Positions 1-10,100 of a stretch of 64,000 nucleotides of DNA are shown here, piece by piece. The position numbers and the translations under genes were made by a program. Below the pieces are notes generated by a model. The model saw only the letters and a list, made by a program, of their open reading frames with translations. It did not search any database and was not told where the DNA came from. Each line of letters begins with the position of its first letter. Position 1 is the first letter of the stretch. Source of the DNA: Campylorhamphus procurvoides (lineage: Eukaryota > Chordata > Aves > Passeriformes > Dendrocolaptidae); NCBI GenBank assembly GCA_013396655.1, contig WBMV01005970.1, positions 421,919 to 485,918 on the forward strand, in the 5' to 3' direction.

Positions 1-264
1 GATGCTGGTGAGCCCTGGCTGGGATTGCTGTGCAAAAGCCTCACAGTCCATGTGGGAGGAGCAGGTGCAAAGGTGAGGAGGGACCAGGATTCTCCAGATC
101 TTTGGCCCAGGAAATAAAAATTGGGGAAAGGAGAACCATCTGCCTGCCCCTCCATCAAAGAGGGACCTGGTTGGTGGCTCCTGCTCAACACCGGGCAGGG
201 AAACCAGTGTGTGTGTTTCAGGGCTTTGGTGGTGCTGGGGCTGATCCCTCCTGCTTCTGCCCAG
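1..264 (+). other. MGAT5B: MGAT5B intron (3' part of the intron upstream of the first visible exon)
   Basis: This is the end of an intron whose donor lies before the window. A pyrimidine-rich run leads to CAG at 262-264, taken as the acceptor because the downstream frame is open from there. A second possible acceptor is the TTTCAG near 215, and a third is the CCAG near 309. Nothing else is recognised here. Confidence 0.55.
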
Positions 265-396
265 TCACTTAGGGGTGCCTCCAGGACGGGGAAACTGCCC
301 CTTGACCAGCCCTTTGCCTTTCGACCTGATTTACACCGACTACCACGGTCTCCAGCAGATGAAGCAGCACATGGGGCTCTCCTTTAAGAAATACAG
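265..396 (+). CDS. MGAT5B: MGAT5B exon, first visible (GT18 domain)
   Basis: First visible coding exon of the beta-1,6-GlcNAc transferase MGAT5B, a Golgi type II membrane enzyme that adds beta-1,6-linked GlcNAc to alpha-mannose on N-glycans and on O-mannosyl glycans of brain glycoproteins. The diagnostic segment is PFDLIYTDYHGLQQMKQHMG followed by LSFKKY, which I recognise as MGAT5B rather than its paralogue MGAT5. The donor is ACAG|GTAAGC after 396, leaving two bases of an Arg codon. The 3' end is firm. The 5' end is less so: acceptor 264 gives one base plus 43 codons in frame, but residues before PLPF are poorly conserved and a later acceptor (near 309) is possible. Residues are numbered here from this exon (1-43). 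Confidence 0.85.
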
Positions 397-1337
397 GTAA
401 GCAAAGCCTCTCCCTGCTCTTATTCTCCATTTCTCCATTAATTAGCAAGCAAGGACCAGTGCTAATGACCTCGAGGGATAGCCCCCCCTATCTGAGGAGC
501 CAGACACTTTGATTTTACCTTTGATTTTTGCCTGGCTGGTGCCTTGCTGTGTCCCCTGCTGCCATGGCACGAGGTGTTCTGCTCACTCGAGCCTCACGTG
601 TTTCAGATAAAACCTTGTTAAAAGAGACTGAACTGGGAAAAGACCAAACCCTGGATGTGCCTGGGGTGTGTGTGTGCTTCCAGTTCTGTGCCTGCAGCCA
701 GGGGTGGGCACACCATGAAGGGAAGCGTGAGCTGTGTGGATTTGTAAGGAGCCCTGTCCCTGGCTCCTTCAACATCAAGACAAATGTCATCATCCCCTGG
801 TACATCACCAGCCAGGAAAATATGTGATTTAATTTAGTGCTGATAGTCCTGCTATTTATTATGTTTTTTTCCCATCTCTTCCACTATCCTACACAATTTT
901 ATTAGAGAGAAAAATGACAAGCTGCGTTATTGCTTTTATTATAAATGCACTTGCTCTCGCATTCAGCTTGTTTTGCTCTTCCCTTACTTGTTGTTCCCCT
1001 TCTCTCCTCAGTCTTGTGCTGGTAATGCCTGTCTCAGCATTCCCAGGATATTGGGGAAAGCATTAATAAGTCTTCAGGAGATCCATCATTCTCCCAACTG
1101 TCAGGGAGTCGAGAGTCCTGCAAGGGGAAATTGCTCCTCACAGGAGGGAGTGGTGGGTTGGGAAGGGCTCCTTGGGATGCTCCTGCACCCTCTGCTCGGA
1201 GTGCAGACAAGGGACAAGGTGCCTGGGGACACCAGATGTCTGTGGAAGTGTGACTCCCTCAAACTGAGGTCCTGGGGACACCAGATGTCTGTGGAAGTGT
1301 GACTCCCTCAAACTGAGGTCCTGGGGTCCTCTCGCAG
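397..1337 (+). other. MGAT5B: MGAT5B intron, phase 2
   Basis: GT-AG intron of 941 bases. Most of it is unremarkable. Its last 120 bases are dominated by a perfect 49-base tandem duplication (see the repeat at 1222-1326) that stops about 11 bases before the acceptor CTCGCAG. Confidence 0.9.
1222..1326 (+). repeat. 49-bp tandem duplication next to a splice acceptor
   Basis: Two full copies (1222-1270 and 1271-1319) of a 49-base unit beginning CCTGGGGACACCAGATG, plus the first 7 bases of a third. The two copies look identical, which implies a young duplication. Each copy contains GTGACTCCCTC, so the presumed branch-point and pyrimidine region of the next exon has been doubled. Confidence 0.95.
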
Positions 1338-1471
1338 GTGCCGCGTCCGGGTCATCGACACCTTCGGGACGGAGCCGGCGTACAACCACGAGGAGTACGC
1401 CACGCTGCGCGGCTACCGCACCAACTGGGGCTACTGGAACCTCCAGCCCACCCAGTTCATGACCATGTTCC
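1338..1471 (+). CDS. MGAT5B: MGAT5B exon, second visible
   Basis: Visible residues 44-88 plus one base of residue 89. The translation runs CRVRVIDTFGTEPAYNHEEY and then ATLRGYRTNWGYWNLQPTQF, ending MTMF. This block is among the most conserved of the MGAT5/MGAT5B family (GT18, Pfam Glyco_transf_18). The acceptor is CTCGCAG|G and the donor TTCC|GTGAGT. Phase 2 in and phase 1 out both agree with the neighbouring exons. It lies in the catalytic domain between the N-terminal and C-terminal Rossmann-like lobes expected for a GT-B fold; that placement is from family knowledge, not visible in the DNA. Confidence 0.97.
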
Positions 1472-2150
1472 GTGAGTGGGGGGCAGGGGCACGGCAGGGC
1501 GGTTTGGGGGTCTCACAGGGACCACAGAAGCAGGTCTGACCTGCTCCAGGAGGTGATGCACAGGCAGCGTCGTCCTCCCTGGCTCTGCTTCTGCTTCCTC
1601 CTGTCTACAAGGAGCTCCTGAGTGTTCTTGGCCATCTCTTGGGCTACAGAAAGAGAGACCAGGCTCCTTCCACTGCGATGGGTTGCTGGCTCCAGCAGAG
1701 TCAGGGCACAGCCAGCAGCCTCCAGCTCCCAGCAGGGGGAGAGTGGGGTGGTTTTGATTGCAAAGCCTGGTTTGATTTCAGCTGGGATGCTAAAGGTGAG
1801 AGGCAGCTCAGTGATCTGGATGTGCCTGTGGCGTGGTCAGGAGATGTGCTTGTCTGAAGAGAGCCCAGTGACCCTCTGGCTGCTGCATGAATCAAGTGTT
1901 GCTTTTTCCTGGCTGCATAAAGGCCCTTTGGCAGACTTAAAAATGCCTCACTTTGTAAAGAGCCACTTGAGCGGCTTCTACAGCCTGGATTTCATGAGCT
2001 ACTTGGAATGGGGATTTGTGCCATTTTTCCTCTAAGCTCCACCAAGGCTCTGGAGCCAAACTGTGCTGTGATGTGGCTGCATCCTCAGCCCTGGGGAGGT
2101 CCCAAAAAACATCTGTCCAGCCACATCTCTTCTCCCCTTGGTGCCCACAG
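1472..2150 (+). other. MGAT5B: MGAT5B intron, phase 1
   Basis: GT-AG intron of 679 bases, donor GTGAGT and acceptor GTGCCCACAG. No repeats or other features recognised. Confidence 0.95.
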
Positions 2151-2281
2151 CTCACACCCCTGACAACTCCTTCATGGGCTTCGTGTCAGAGGAGCTCAAC
2201 CAGACAGAGAAGCAGCTCATCAAGTCCAACAAAGTGAGCAGCATGGCCGTGGTGTATGGGAAGGAGGCCAGCATCTGGAAG
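2151..2281 (+). CDS. MGAT5B: MGAT5B exon, third visible
   Basis: Completes the split Pro (residue 89) and encodes residues 90-132: HTPDNSFMGFVSEELNQTEK, then QLIKSNKVSSMAVVYGKEAS and IWK. The first half is nearly invariant in MGAT5B. The NQT triplet is a potential N-glycosylation sequon, at the place where mammals have NET. The donor AAG|GTGGGT is in phase 0. No frameshift or stop is seen. Confidence 0.97.
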
Positions 2282-4506
2282 GTGGGTGTCCTGGAGGGAC
2301 TGGGGGTAAGCCAGGTGGGCAGGGGTAGTTGTAGGCATGGCTGGGAGGCAGCAGAAGTAGCCTCTGGTCCTTACCCTGAGCTTTTGAGGGGCAGATCTGG
2401 GTGTGTTTGTAGAGGACCATCCTTGTCGCAGTCCTGCAGGAGTGATGTGACACGTCCACTGGCTCTGAGCAAACAGGGAGAGGCTGGTGAGACACCATTC
2501 CCTGTGTTTTGCCCTGGGTGATGCTTCCTCCCAGCAGGCTGCTGAGGTTGAGGATTTCCTATCAATGATTTTATGTAATTAATTACAATGATTGCCATTA
2601 ATTAATTGCAATGATTGCTGCGTTATGATGGGGATTGTTTGTCTCTGCTTTCAAGTACCCTGTGAGAAGGGATTGTGCTCCCTCCATCTGCCTGTGCCTC
2701 TAACACCTTGGGGAGAGGAGTGGGTATGGGGACAGCACCCCCAGTCCCCCCAAAACATCCCCTCTGCATCTCCTACAGGGACTGTGTGTGCCCCCCCTGT
2801 CTTTATCCAGAGCTAGCAAGCTTCTCTTCCTTCCAGGGCTTTAAAAAGGAGTTAATTCTCACAGTCTCTTGCTTTATTTCTCTTTTTCCCCTCTGTGCAC
2901 CGCCTGGGGCTGCTCCAGTTGCAGGTACTGTACCTCACCAGCTGCTGCTGGGCTTTACCTCTGCGTGTCTTCTCGGGAGGGAAAAGGTTTTGACGTGGGC
3001 TTGGTCCTCTGGAGCTGCCGGGATTGATGGGGGTTGAGGCAGTGGGGGCTGTGTCTCCTCCCCTTCCCCATCCTTCCTGATTAGCAGCCGCTAATTAGCA
3101 GGGCTGCCTGCAGTGGATCGGGATCTAGCCATGCCATCTCCTCTTTACTGTCTCCCTAAAAGACCCACTGAAACCCACTAAATCTCATTTTAGGAGAACT
3201 TTAATATCTTGTCTGATTTTTCTGCCATTCCCTCTGCCCTTTCCTATCCAGAAGTTTCCTTTGAGCTTAGTTAGGTTAATTCAGGAAGGCACTAAAGAGA
3301 ATTAAAAGCTCAGAATGGACATTTCCCTCCACCCTGGGTGCCACAAGCATTTGCTCCTTTTAGTCAGAATGCACAAACAACATCAGTTTCCACAAAACTG
3401 CATATTTGGGGTAATTTTTTACTGGCTAAAGGAGCTGAGGCTGCTCCTTGCTGGTGGCTGCCCCTTGAGGCCAGACTGCCTGGGCTTTGCTTCATATCCT
3501 GTGCCACCCCATGGAATAAAATTAGGGGATAGAAGGATTTTGCCTTGCTTTGAGTGATTTTGAATGCTAGAAAGGCAAAGAACATCTCCATCCTCTGGAG
3601 CCAGGTGCTTATTTACCAGCCTTGGAACAAATGCTGCTTTTCAGAGCTGGATATTTTTGACATTTTGAAACATTTCATTAAGCCTGCCTTTCCTATATTT
3701 TTCATTTCCTACCCCTCTGAACTTCTCGCCTCCAGCTTGCAATAGGAGCTGAAGTTTTAATAAGGTGAGAAAGGCTTGGGTTTAGCCTTGGAGAAGCCCA
3801 GGGATAGAAGCTGAGGACAGAAATACAGTGTTCAGGGGGGCTTTAAGGCAACATCCCCAGCTCACTCGAATTCCCAATTTATAACTCCTTATTCCCTCCT
3901 GGTCTCTGCTCTTTCGGGGCCTGTTGCAGCACTGGAACAAGCTGAAAATGCAGCATCCAAAGGCTGGTCCTTTTGTGGGTTTTTCAAGCAAGAGAATTCT
4001 GCAGTAGAGAAATTGCTAAAACCAAAGATTGCTTTGGAGAGCAAAAGAAGCAAAGCCTCCAAAAGAAGAAAATTGATGACCCCCTTCATTTTCCAGGTAG
4101 TGAAACAGGATTAAACCTGAGCAAGAAAATCCTGGGGACTTGTTACTTGGAATAAGAGGCTGTTAGCAAGCTCTGGTCTTTGCAGACTTCCCTCTGAGTC
4201 TGCTGAAGCCTTTAATTCAGCAGCTCCACATGGAAGTAGCCCTTGGAGGCAGCAGGAAAGGCAGGAGCTCGAGGTGCTGATGTTCAGGGTGATGGATCCT
4301 GCAGTCATTTGGGCTCTCTGCCAGCCTGGGGTGGTCCAGGATGTGTTTCCGAGGAATGAGGAGGTGTGGATTTTGCTGTGGATTTGCCTGAAGCATCGTG
4401 GGTGCTCTGGGACAGCAATTTCAGAGTTAAATCTCCCCCATAACTGCAGAAAGGGGAGGTCGTGCCCATCTTTCCATGCAGTTCTCACCTCTGCCTTCCT
4501 CCCCAG
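2282..4506 (+). other. MGAT5B: MGAT5B intron, phase 0
   Basis: GT-AG intron of 2,225 bases. It holds a small duplicated TAATTA-containing stretch (2576-2618). The rest is unique sequence, with T-rich and AT-rich patches around 3160-3300 and 3550-3740 and no recognisable transposon. Confidence 0.93.
2576..2618 (+). repeat. Duplicated TAATTA / CAATGATTGC unit
   Basis: Two imperfect copies, period 23, of TAATTAATTACAATGATTGC. Each copy carries TAATTA homeodomain-type cores and CAATGATTGC. The duplication is visible; regulatory use is only a possibility. Confidence 0.75.
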
Positions 4507-4662
4507 GGCAAGGAGAAGTTCCTGGCCATTCTCAACAAGTACATGGAGATCCATGGCACCGTTTATTACGAGACGCAGCGGCCGCCCGAGGTGCCGGCGT
4601 TCGTGAAGAACCACGGGCTGCTCCCACAGCACGAGTTCCAGCAGCTGCTGAGGAAGGCCAAG
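4507..4662 (+). CDS. MGAT5B: MGAT5B exon, fourth visible
   Basis: Exactly 52 codons in phase 0 on both sides, visible residues 133-184. It reads GKEKFLAILNKYMEIHGTVY, then YETQRPPEVPAFVKNHGLLP, then QHEFQQLLRKAK. The KNHG(I/L)L segment is shared with MGAT5, while QRPPEVPAFVKN is typical of MGAT5B. It belongs to the C-terminal lobe, which binds the nucleotide-sugar donor UDP-GlcNAc in GT-B enzymes (family inference). The acceptor is CCCCAG|GGC and the donor AAG|GTGGGA. Confidence 0.97.
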
Positions 4663-5314
4663 GTGGGAAGGAGTCAGCTGGGGCATCCCAGGTCCCTGTC
4701 CCCTGTTACCTCCACTCCTCCCAGCCTTGGAGGTGCTCTCAGCTGGGATAATTAGCCAGGAGCCTCTCAGCCGGGATAATTAGCCGGGAACGGAGCAGAG
4801 CACATCGTTTCACATCAAGATGTGTCTGATGAGTTTCTCCTTGCAGACTGTCCGCAGGCAGAGCACCAAGTCTCCTGATTAATTCATTTATGGCTAAGAG
4901 GGGTGGGGTTTTTTTCTGTCACCACATAGCTGTGACAAAAATAAATAGGGTTCTCAGAGGGAGTGTGTGGGTGCGGGCACATCCCGGTCGCCTTCAGTGG
5001 GTGCTGGGGGAAATATTCTTGATTCACCAGCCCAAACAGCTTTGGCAAAGCGATATTGCTCCATACAGACCCAGTGGGATGGTTGTAACCCCCACGGGGG
5101 AACTTGCAGCTCCTCCACACACCTCTGCCATGCACAGGTGAGCTGTGGAGCAGGGGCAGTTTTGAGGACATCTGAGCTATGGGGTGTTGAACCCCCTTGG
5201 AGGCTTGGTGTGCAGGAGCAGAGCAGCAGGGAGGGATGCTGGTGGGTTATTTGGGAGGCATCCCTATGGGATTGGCCACATTCACTCACCAGCATGTTGT
5301 TTTCTCCCTTGCAG
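4663..5314 (+). other. MGAT5B: MGAT5B intron, phase 0
   Basis: GT-AG intron of 652 bases. It contains a 29-base-period duplication at 4736-4790. The acceptor is CTCCCTTGCAG. Nothing else recognised. Confidence 0.95.
4736..4790 (+). repeat. 29-bp tandem duplication
   Basis: CTCTCAGCTGGGATAATTAG and the following bases recur 29 bases downstream with a few C/T changes. Both copies keep GGATAATTAGCC, a GGATAA/TAATTA-type core. Confidence 0.8.
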
Positions 5315-5461
5315 CTCTTCATTGGCTTTGGGTTCCCCTACGAGGGTCCTGCCCCACTGGAGGCCATCGCCAATGGCTGCGTCTTCCTGCAGGCGAGGTT
5401 CAACCCCCCCCACAGCTCCCTCAACCACGAGTTCTTCCGCGGGAAGCCGACGTCCAGAGAG
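5315..5461 (+). CDS. MGAT5B: MGAT5B exon, fifth visible (donor-binding motif; GC splice donor)
   Basis: Exactly 49 codons, visible residues 185-233. It begins LFIGFGFPYEGPAPLEAIAN and continues GCVFLQARFNPPHSSLNHEF and FRGKPTSRE. The segment GFPYEGPAPLEAIANG is the hallmark C-terminal-lobe motif of the MGAT5 family, and resembles the Gly/Glu-rich sugar-nucleotide binding motif of other GT-B glycosyltransferases. The exon ends GAG|GCAAGT, so the donor is GC rather than GT. The nearest GT (5466-5467) would add four bases and break the frame into the next exon, so the GC donor is required. Confidence 0.96.
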
Positions 5462-7009
5462 GCAAGTGTGGCAGGAGAGGGGATGGGATGGATGGGTGGA
5501 TGCATGGATGGATGGGAAGAATGGGATGGATGGATGGATGAGCAGTTGCCAAAGTCAAGTTTGCTTTTTTATTTAGTTAGGTTTTCCTCCAAACACACAA
5601 GTGTGGATTCCTACACATGGGATCCCTTCTCCTGTTCTCACATCACCTCCATCTGGAGCACTTGGATGCACGGGGGGTCCTGCTATAGGTTTGGGGTTCA
5701 CAAGGAAAAGGGGATGCAAGAGCCTTCTGCAGACCACAAATCCCAGCTTCTTCCCCACCAGCCCACAGGAATCCACTCCCTGCTCCCAAACTGGGATGAT
5801 GCTCCCCCATTCATCCCTTTGTCCACGCAGAGGACCAGCAGAACCTCCATGCTGTTGCAGAAGGATAAAATCCCTCCCAGGCTTGCCCGTCGCTGGGAAT
5901 TCAATCTAAGTAGAGCAGGAACTCTTTAAAACTTAAAGGCTTGAGAAAATTGCCTCTTTTATTATTAATAAAGTGGATAATTCAGTGCAATGCTCAGGGA
6001 GCGAGCTGTGGGACCAGGCAGCTCAGCCCTGTCACCACCCTACGTGGCAGCCCCATCCTGGGGGTGGGTGGCACTGCACTGTCCTGGCCCCCATGTCTGC
6101 CCCACAAACACCCCGAATCAGCTTCTGGTGTCATCACCCATCCCAGGGGGTGCTGTGGTTGTGCTTTAGCCTGGAGCTGGGATGGCAGCCGGGGGCGAGG
6201 GCTGTGAGATGCCTCAGGGTGTTTGTATGCCGGAGGGGAAGGAGGACATCAATCTGTTGGGAGAGAAATGAGAAAGGACAGCAAGCTGGAGAACAGAACA
6301 CAGAGCGTGTTCTACTCTCCTCCTCCAGCTGCCAGGGGTTCAGGCCCCTCCGTGATGTTTCATGGTGCCCCCAAAATACCTCCTCTGATCAGCAACTTCT
6401 CTCTCCCCTTCCCAGAGGAGATCAGGGCTCTGGCTGCCTCACAGCCTTGTGGGGCTGAACCAAAAGAGGTAGATTCCCAAAAATCACCCGGTGAGAGGTG
6501 GGTGGCTGTGGGGTACCAGTGTGGGGGCTGCCTGTGGCATCAGGGAGATGCAGCTTCAAGCACTGCTTTCTCCCTGAGCCAGACTGTCCCAGCCTTCAGT
6601 GGTGATGGATCTTCTCTCTGCCTTGTTCCTGGAGCTGGCAAACCTGAGAGACATGGTGCCTTCACACCCCTTTACTGCTTGGTCTGCTTTTGCCATCCAG
6701 ACCCACAAATGGTTCAGGTCATGGTTAAATTTTGCCTGTATTATGGAGATATTCAGGTCTGTGGAGGCATTTCAGTGTTGTTAGAATGGGGCATCCCAAC
6801 CCAATGGGAATTTTAGCACAAAACCCCGAGGTCAGGGGGCAGCTGAGTTGAGAAGAAACCTTTCTCCAGCACCTCCCTGTGTGCAGTGGGTTAAAACTCA
6901 GTGTGTCTGTGCCTGAACCTGCTGTTCCTCTGCCATCATAGCCATGAATGGGCCAAATCAGCCCTTCCAGCAGGGATTGCAAAATCCAGCTGGCACTGGT
7001 GTGTTTTAG
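5462..7009 (+). other. MGAT5B: MGAT5B GC-AG intron, phase 0
   Basis: Intron of 1,548 bases with donor AG|GCAAGT and acceptor GTGTTTTAG. AG|GCAAGT is the strong form of the rare GC-AG class, with full U1 pairing apart from the C. A GGAT-rich imperfect microsatellite starts about 20 bases inside the intron. No transposon is recognised. Confidence 0.93.
5481..5540 (+). repeat. Imperfect (GGAT)n microsatellite
   Basis: About 60 bases of GGATGGATGGGATGGATGGA-type sequence with interruptions. It lies just inside the GC-AG intron. Confidence 0.85.
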
Positions 7010-7126
7010 GTGTCCTCCCAACACCCATATGCTGAAGACTTCATTGGGAAGCCACACGTGTGGACTGTTGACTACAATAACTCTGAAGAGTTTGAAGCTG
7101 CTGTCAAAACCATCATGAGGACCCAG
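7010..7126 (+). CDS. MGAT5B: MGAT5B exon, sixth visible
   Basis: 39 codons in phase 0 on both sides, visible residues 234-272: VSSQHPYAEDFIGKPHVWTV, then DYNNSEEFEAAVKTIMRTQ. SQHPYAE-FIG-PHVWTVD is conserved in both MGAT5 paralogues. YNNSEEFEAA matches MGAT5B, where MGAT5 has a different stretch. NNS is a potential N-glycosylation sequon. The acceptor is TTTTAG|GTG and the donor CAG|GTATGG. Confidence 0.97.
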
Positions 7127-10100
7127 GTATGGCCGAGGGGAGGTGTTGGGGTGATCTCTGGGTTGGGACAGCAGCAGTTCCTGGTGCCTGGCTCTCCCTT
7201 TCAGACATGAAGTGCTTTTCTTTCCTTGCTTCTCCTTTGGAATTATTTGCACGTGCAAGGAAGAAATCAAGAAGTCCTCTTCTCCTGCAGCCTCAGGGGG
7301 ACAGGTGCTCCCACCTTGCTTTGGTACTGAGTGGAGGAGGTGTTTCCTCAGGGCAGATCTGTGCTTTTTGGGAGATCCTCTGGGCAGAGCTGGAGCCAGG
7401 AGAAGCTGAGATGAGGCAAGTGAGGTTGGGAGCAGGAGACTGAGGTTGCTGGAGACGTGTAGCAGTGTGGTTCAAAGAGAAACCCAGAGAGCCTCTCCCA
7501 GCAGGTATCCAGAGAGCTGCAGCCCCCTGTGCCTGCCATTCCCCCACTTTGCTGTTGATCATTAGCGTTGGGATGGAGCAAATCAAGAGGAAGAACTTGA
7601 GGAGTTGCCTCTGTGAAGAATGAAGGGATGTAGGGAAGGAGGGGGCGTGAGGACCCTCGGGGAAGGCAGCACTCCCACTGCGCCCGCTCTGCAAATGCTC
7701 CCTCATGAATATTTACCTCCTGCCCTGTGGCAGGAGCCTTTCAAGTTGTCCAAATTATTAAAGTCAATTTTCCCGCAGGGGAGAAAAAATGCTGATAGCC
7801 ATTTTGCTTGCAATTTGCTTCGCCTGGGATGAGCCCTCCCCTCGTGAGGATGATGATGTGCTGTCAAACCAGGACCCTGCATGGAGCTGTGGGGGCTCAG
7901 GGTTGCAGTGCTGGGTGGGATTTTGGGGGGGACAGGGGTGGTGCTGGTCAGAGAGTTGCCATTCTTGGTTTTCCCTGCATTACAGGCTGCAGAGTTGAGT
8001 GGCTGTGACAGTCAGAGGATGTGGCCATGCCATCAGCCCAGATCTCTCACCTTATCACAGGCAATTACTGCAGCTCTTCACCTCGCTCTCATTTTCTCCA
8101 CGAATTTGCAAAGACAGAACAAACCTGACTTAGGAAAACAGTTGTTGTTTTGCACATTCGTTCCCGTATCTCGATTAGAATTAAATTAAAAATAATTACA
8201 TCCCTGCTGCTGTGCTGCTGGGCCAGCTGTCAGCGCTTGACCCTCCACCATCTGGGCTGGAGACGGCCCCAAAGTGAAGGCAACGCTGTGGGCGGGCAGC
8301 TGGGAGCTGTTTTGGGAGGGGGAAGGAGGTTTTCGGCCTTTCCAGAAGAGAAGAAAGAGAAGCGTGGTGCTGCTATGCTATTAAAATAATTAAAGAATGA
8401 TTGGAGAATTAGGGAGGGGGGAGAAGGGGGCTGTGCTGGCTCCTGAGCAGCTGTGCTGCGCTGCAGTGTCGGCTGGGTGTGCACCAGGTCATTTCGATGC
8501 TTAATGATGATGTTTGGTTGAAAATAGAAGAGCCAGAAAGGATTTTAGGGAAGGATTTGGTGGTGTGAGGGGCACTGGGCAGGAGGAGCTGGTGTGGGGA
8601 CCCGCTGTATCCAGCAGCAGGCACTCACTGGAGAGTGATGCTGTGCCCATCCCTGTTTAACCCAGAAACAAGCTCCTGTCTCAGCTCTTTTTTCTCCCTG
8701 TTCCCTCTCTTGGACCAGAGACCCCCACCTTGAAGTCCCTTCCCCTGAAGCATCCCAGCCACTGGAATTACCATCAGCTGCTGGAAGGCTGAAGCCCTAC
8801 ATTTGCCTCAAGTGAATAAATCGAGTGGCTGACATCCCCCTTGCACTGTGACACACAGTCACTCTGGAGAGGAGCCATTCCTTCTCTCCAAGAAGTCAAT
8901 CCTGCAACTCACCTCTCTGCAGTTTTTAAAAACATTGTATAAATCCTCCCAAAGCAGAGCAGGGAGGGAGTGTGAATAACTTACAGCAACCTCTTTTTTT
9001 TTTCCCCCTTTTTATCTTTTAAATAGAAAGGTCTGCTTTATTAGAGATGCAGTCAAGGCAATTAAGCCTAAAAATTGACCTACCTTAGAGGTTTAAAAGC
9101 CTCATTATGGGCCTTGGCTCCAGGAATCCCTGGGTATCTTGTCTTTAAAATACTGTTTGTTCCAGCAGGAATTGAAAACAAGGACATTAGCAGGAGGAGC
9201 AGCAGAAATCTGGTGGCTGGGCAGTTCAGTCTTGCTGTTCCCAGCCAGGTACTGGAGTTTGGAGAAATTATTTTTACTGACTCCTTTTTTTTTCGCCCCC
9301 TGAAATGGGGTGTTCTGTTATTGGAATATCTAACAAATTTGTCTGTGTTTCAGAACAACCACCATCAATTTATTTTTTTTTCTGTCAAAACATTTCATTT
9401 CAGAATTACTGGAATGAAATACTCTGGTTTTGTTTCCCATCTGCCTGCCTTTGTTTGGAAATACCCTGCCAATTTATTGAAAGGAAGGCTCGTATCTGAA
9501 ATGATGCATTTCCCTTTGCTTCACCGACTCAGACAGATTGAACCTGAAACACAACATTTTCCCCTTCCTTGATGGGTGGAAACATTGGAAATTGAAAACT
9601 GACCCGAAATTGATTATATTTAGGGTTTTTTTGTTGCCGCATGACTGAAAAATCACTTATCCCACAGCTGTGGTTTTGCATCTTACAGGCCCAAACCCAG
9701 GAAAACATTTTTGGGGATATGGGATGTTGTGGGATGAGATGCTCTCCCATCAGCTTTTCTTGGTGGGAGCTGTGCTGGATGCTGGGAACCAGAGTGCCAG
9801 GGACTGGGAACCAGGATGCTGGGAACCACTTTGGGAGCTGATTTCATGAGCCTGCCAGTAATTCTGATATAGCCAAACTGACAACAAGCTTGTCCTGGTT
9901 TGGTTCTGGGCTGGACTTGCTGCTGCTCAGCAATATTTTAGTGTTGCCTGTGGCTCTGCAGGCAGGTCACTGCTGTACAGCACCCCAATTTATGCTGCTG
10001 ACACCCAAGGCTGCAGCTGGGGGTGGGATCCAGCCCTGCCCCAGCTCCTGCTGGGCTCTCAGAGCATCCCGTGGTGTGCTTGGAGCCCCTGGCTCTGCTG

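Noticed and set aside
5466..5467. GT dinucleotide as alternative donor for the fifth visible exon
   Set aside because: It would add four bases to the exon and break the frame into SQHPYAE.
4967..5929. 320-residue plus-strand open frame, the longest in the window
   Set aside because: It runs through intron, the real exon at 5315-5461 and the next intron. The true coding frame with consensus splice sites and family resemblance is the short exon.
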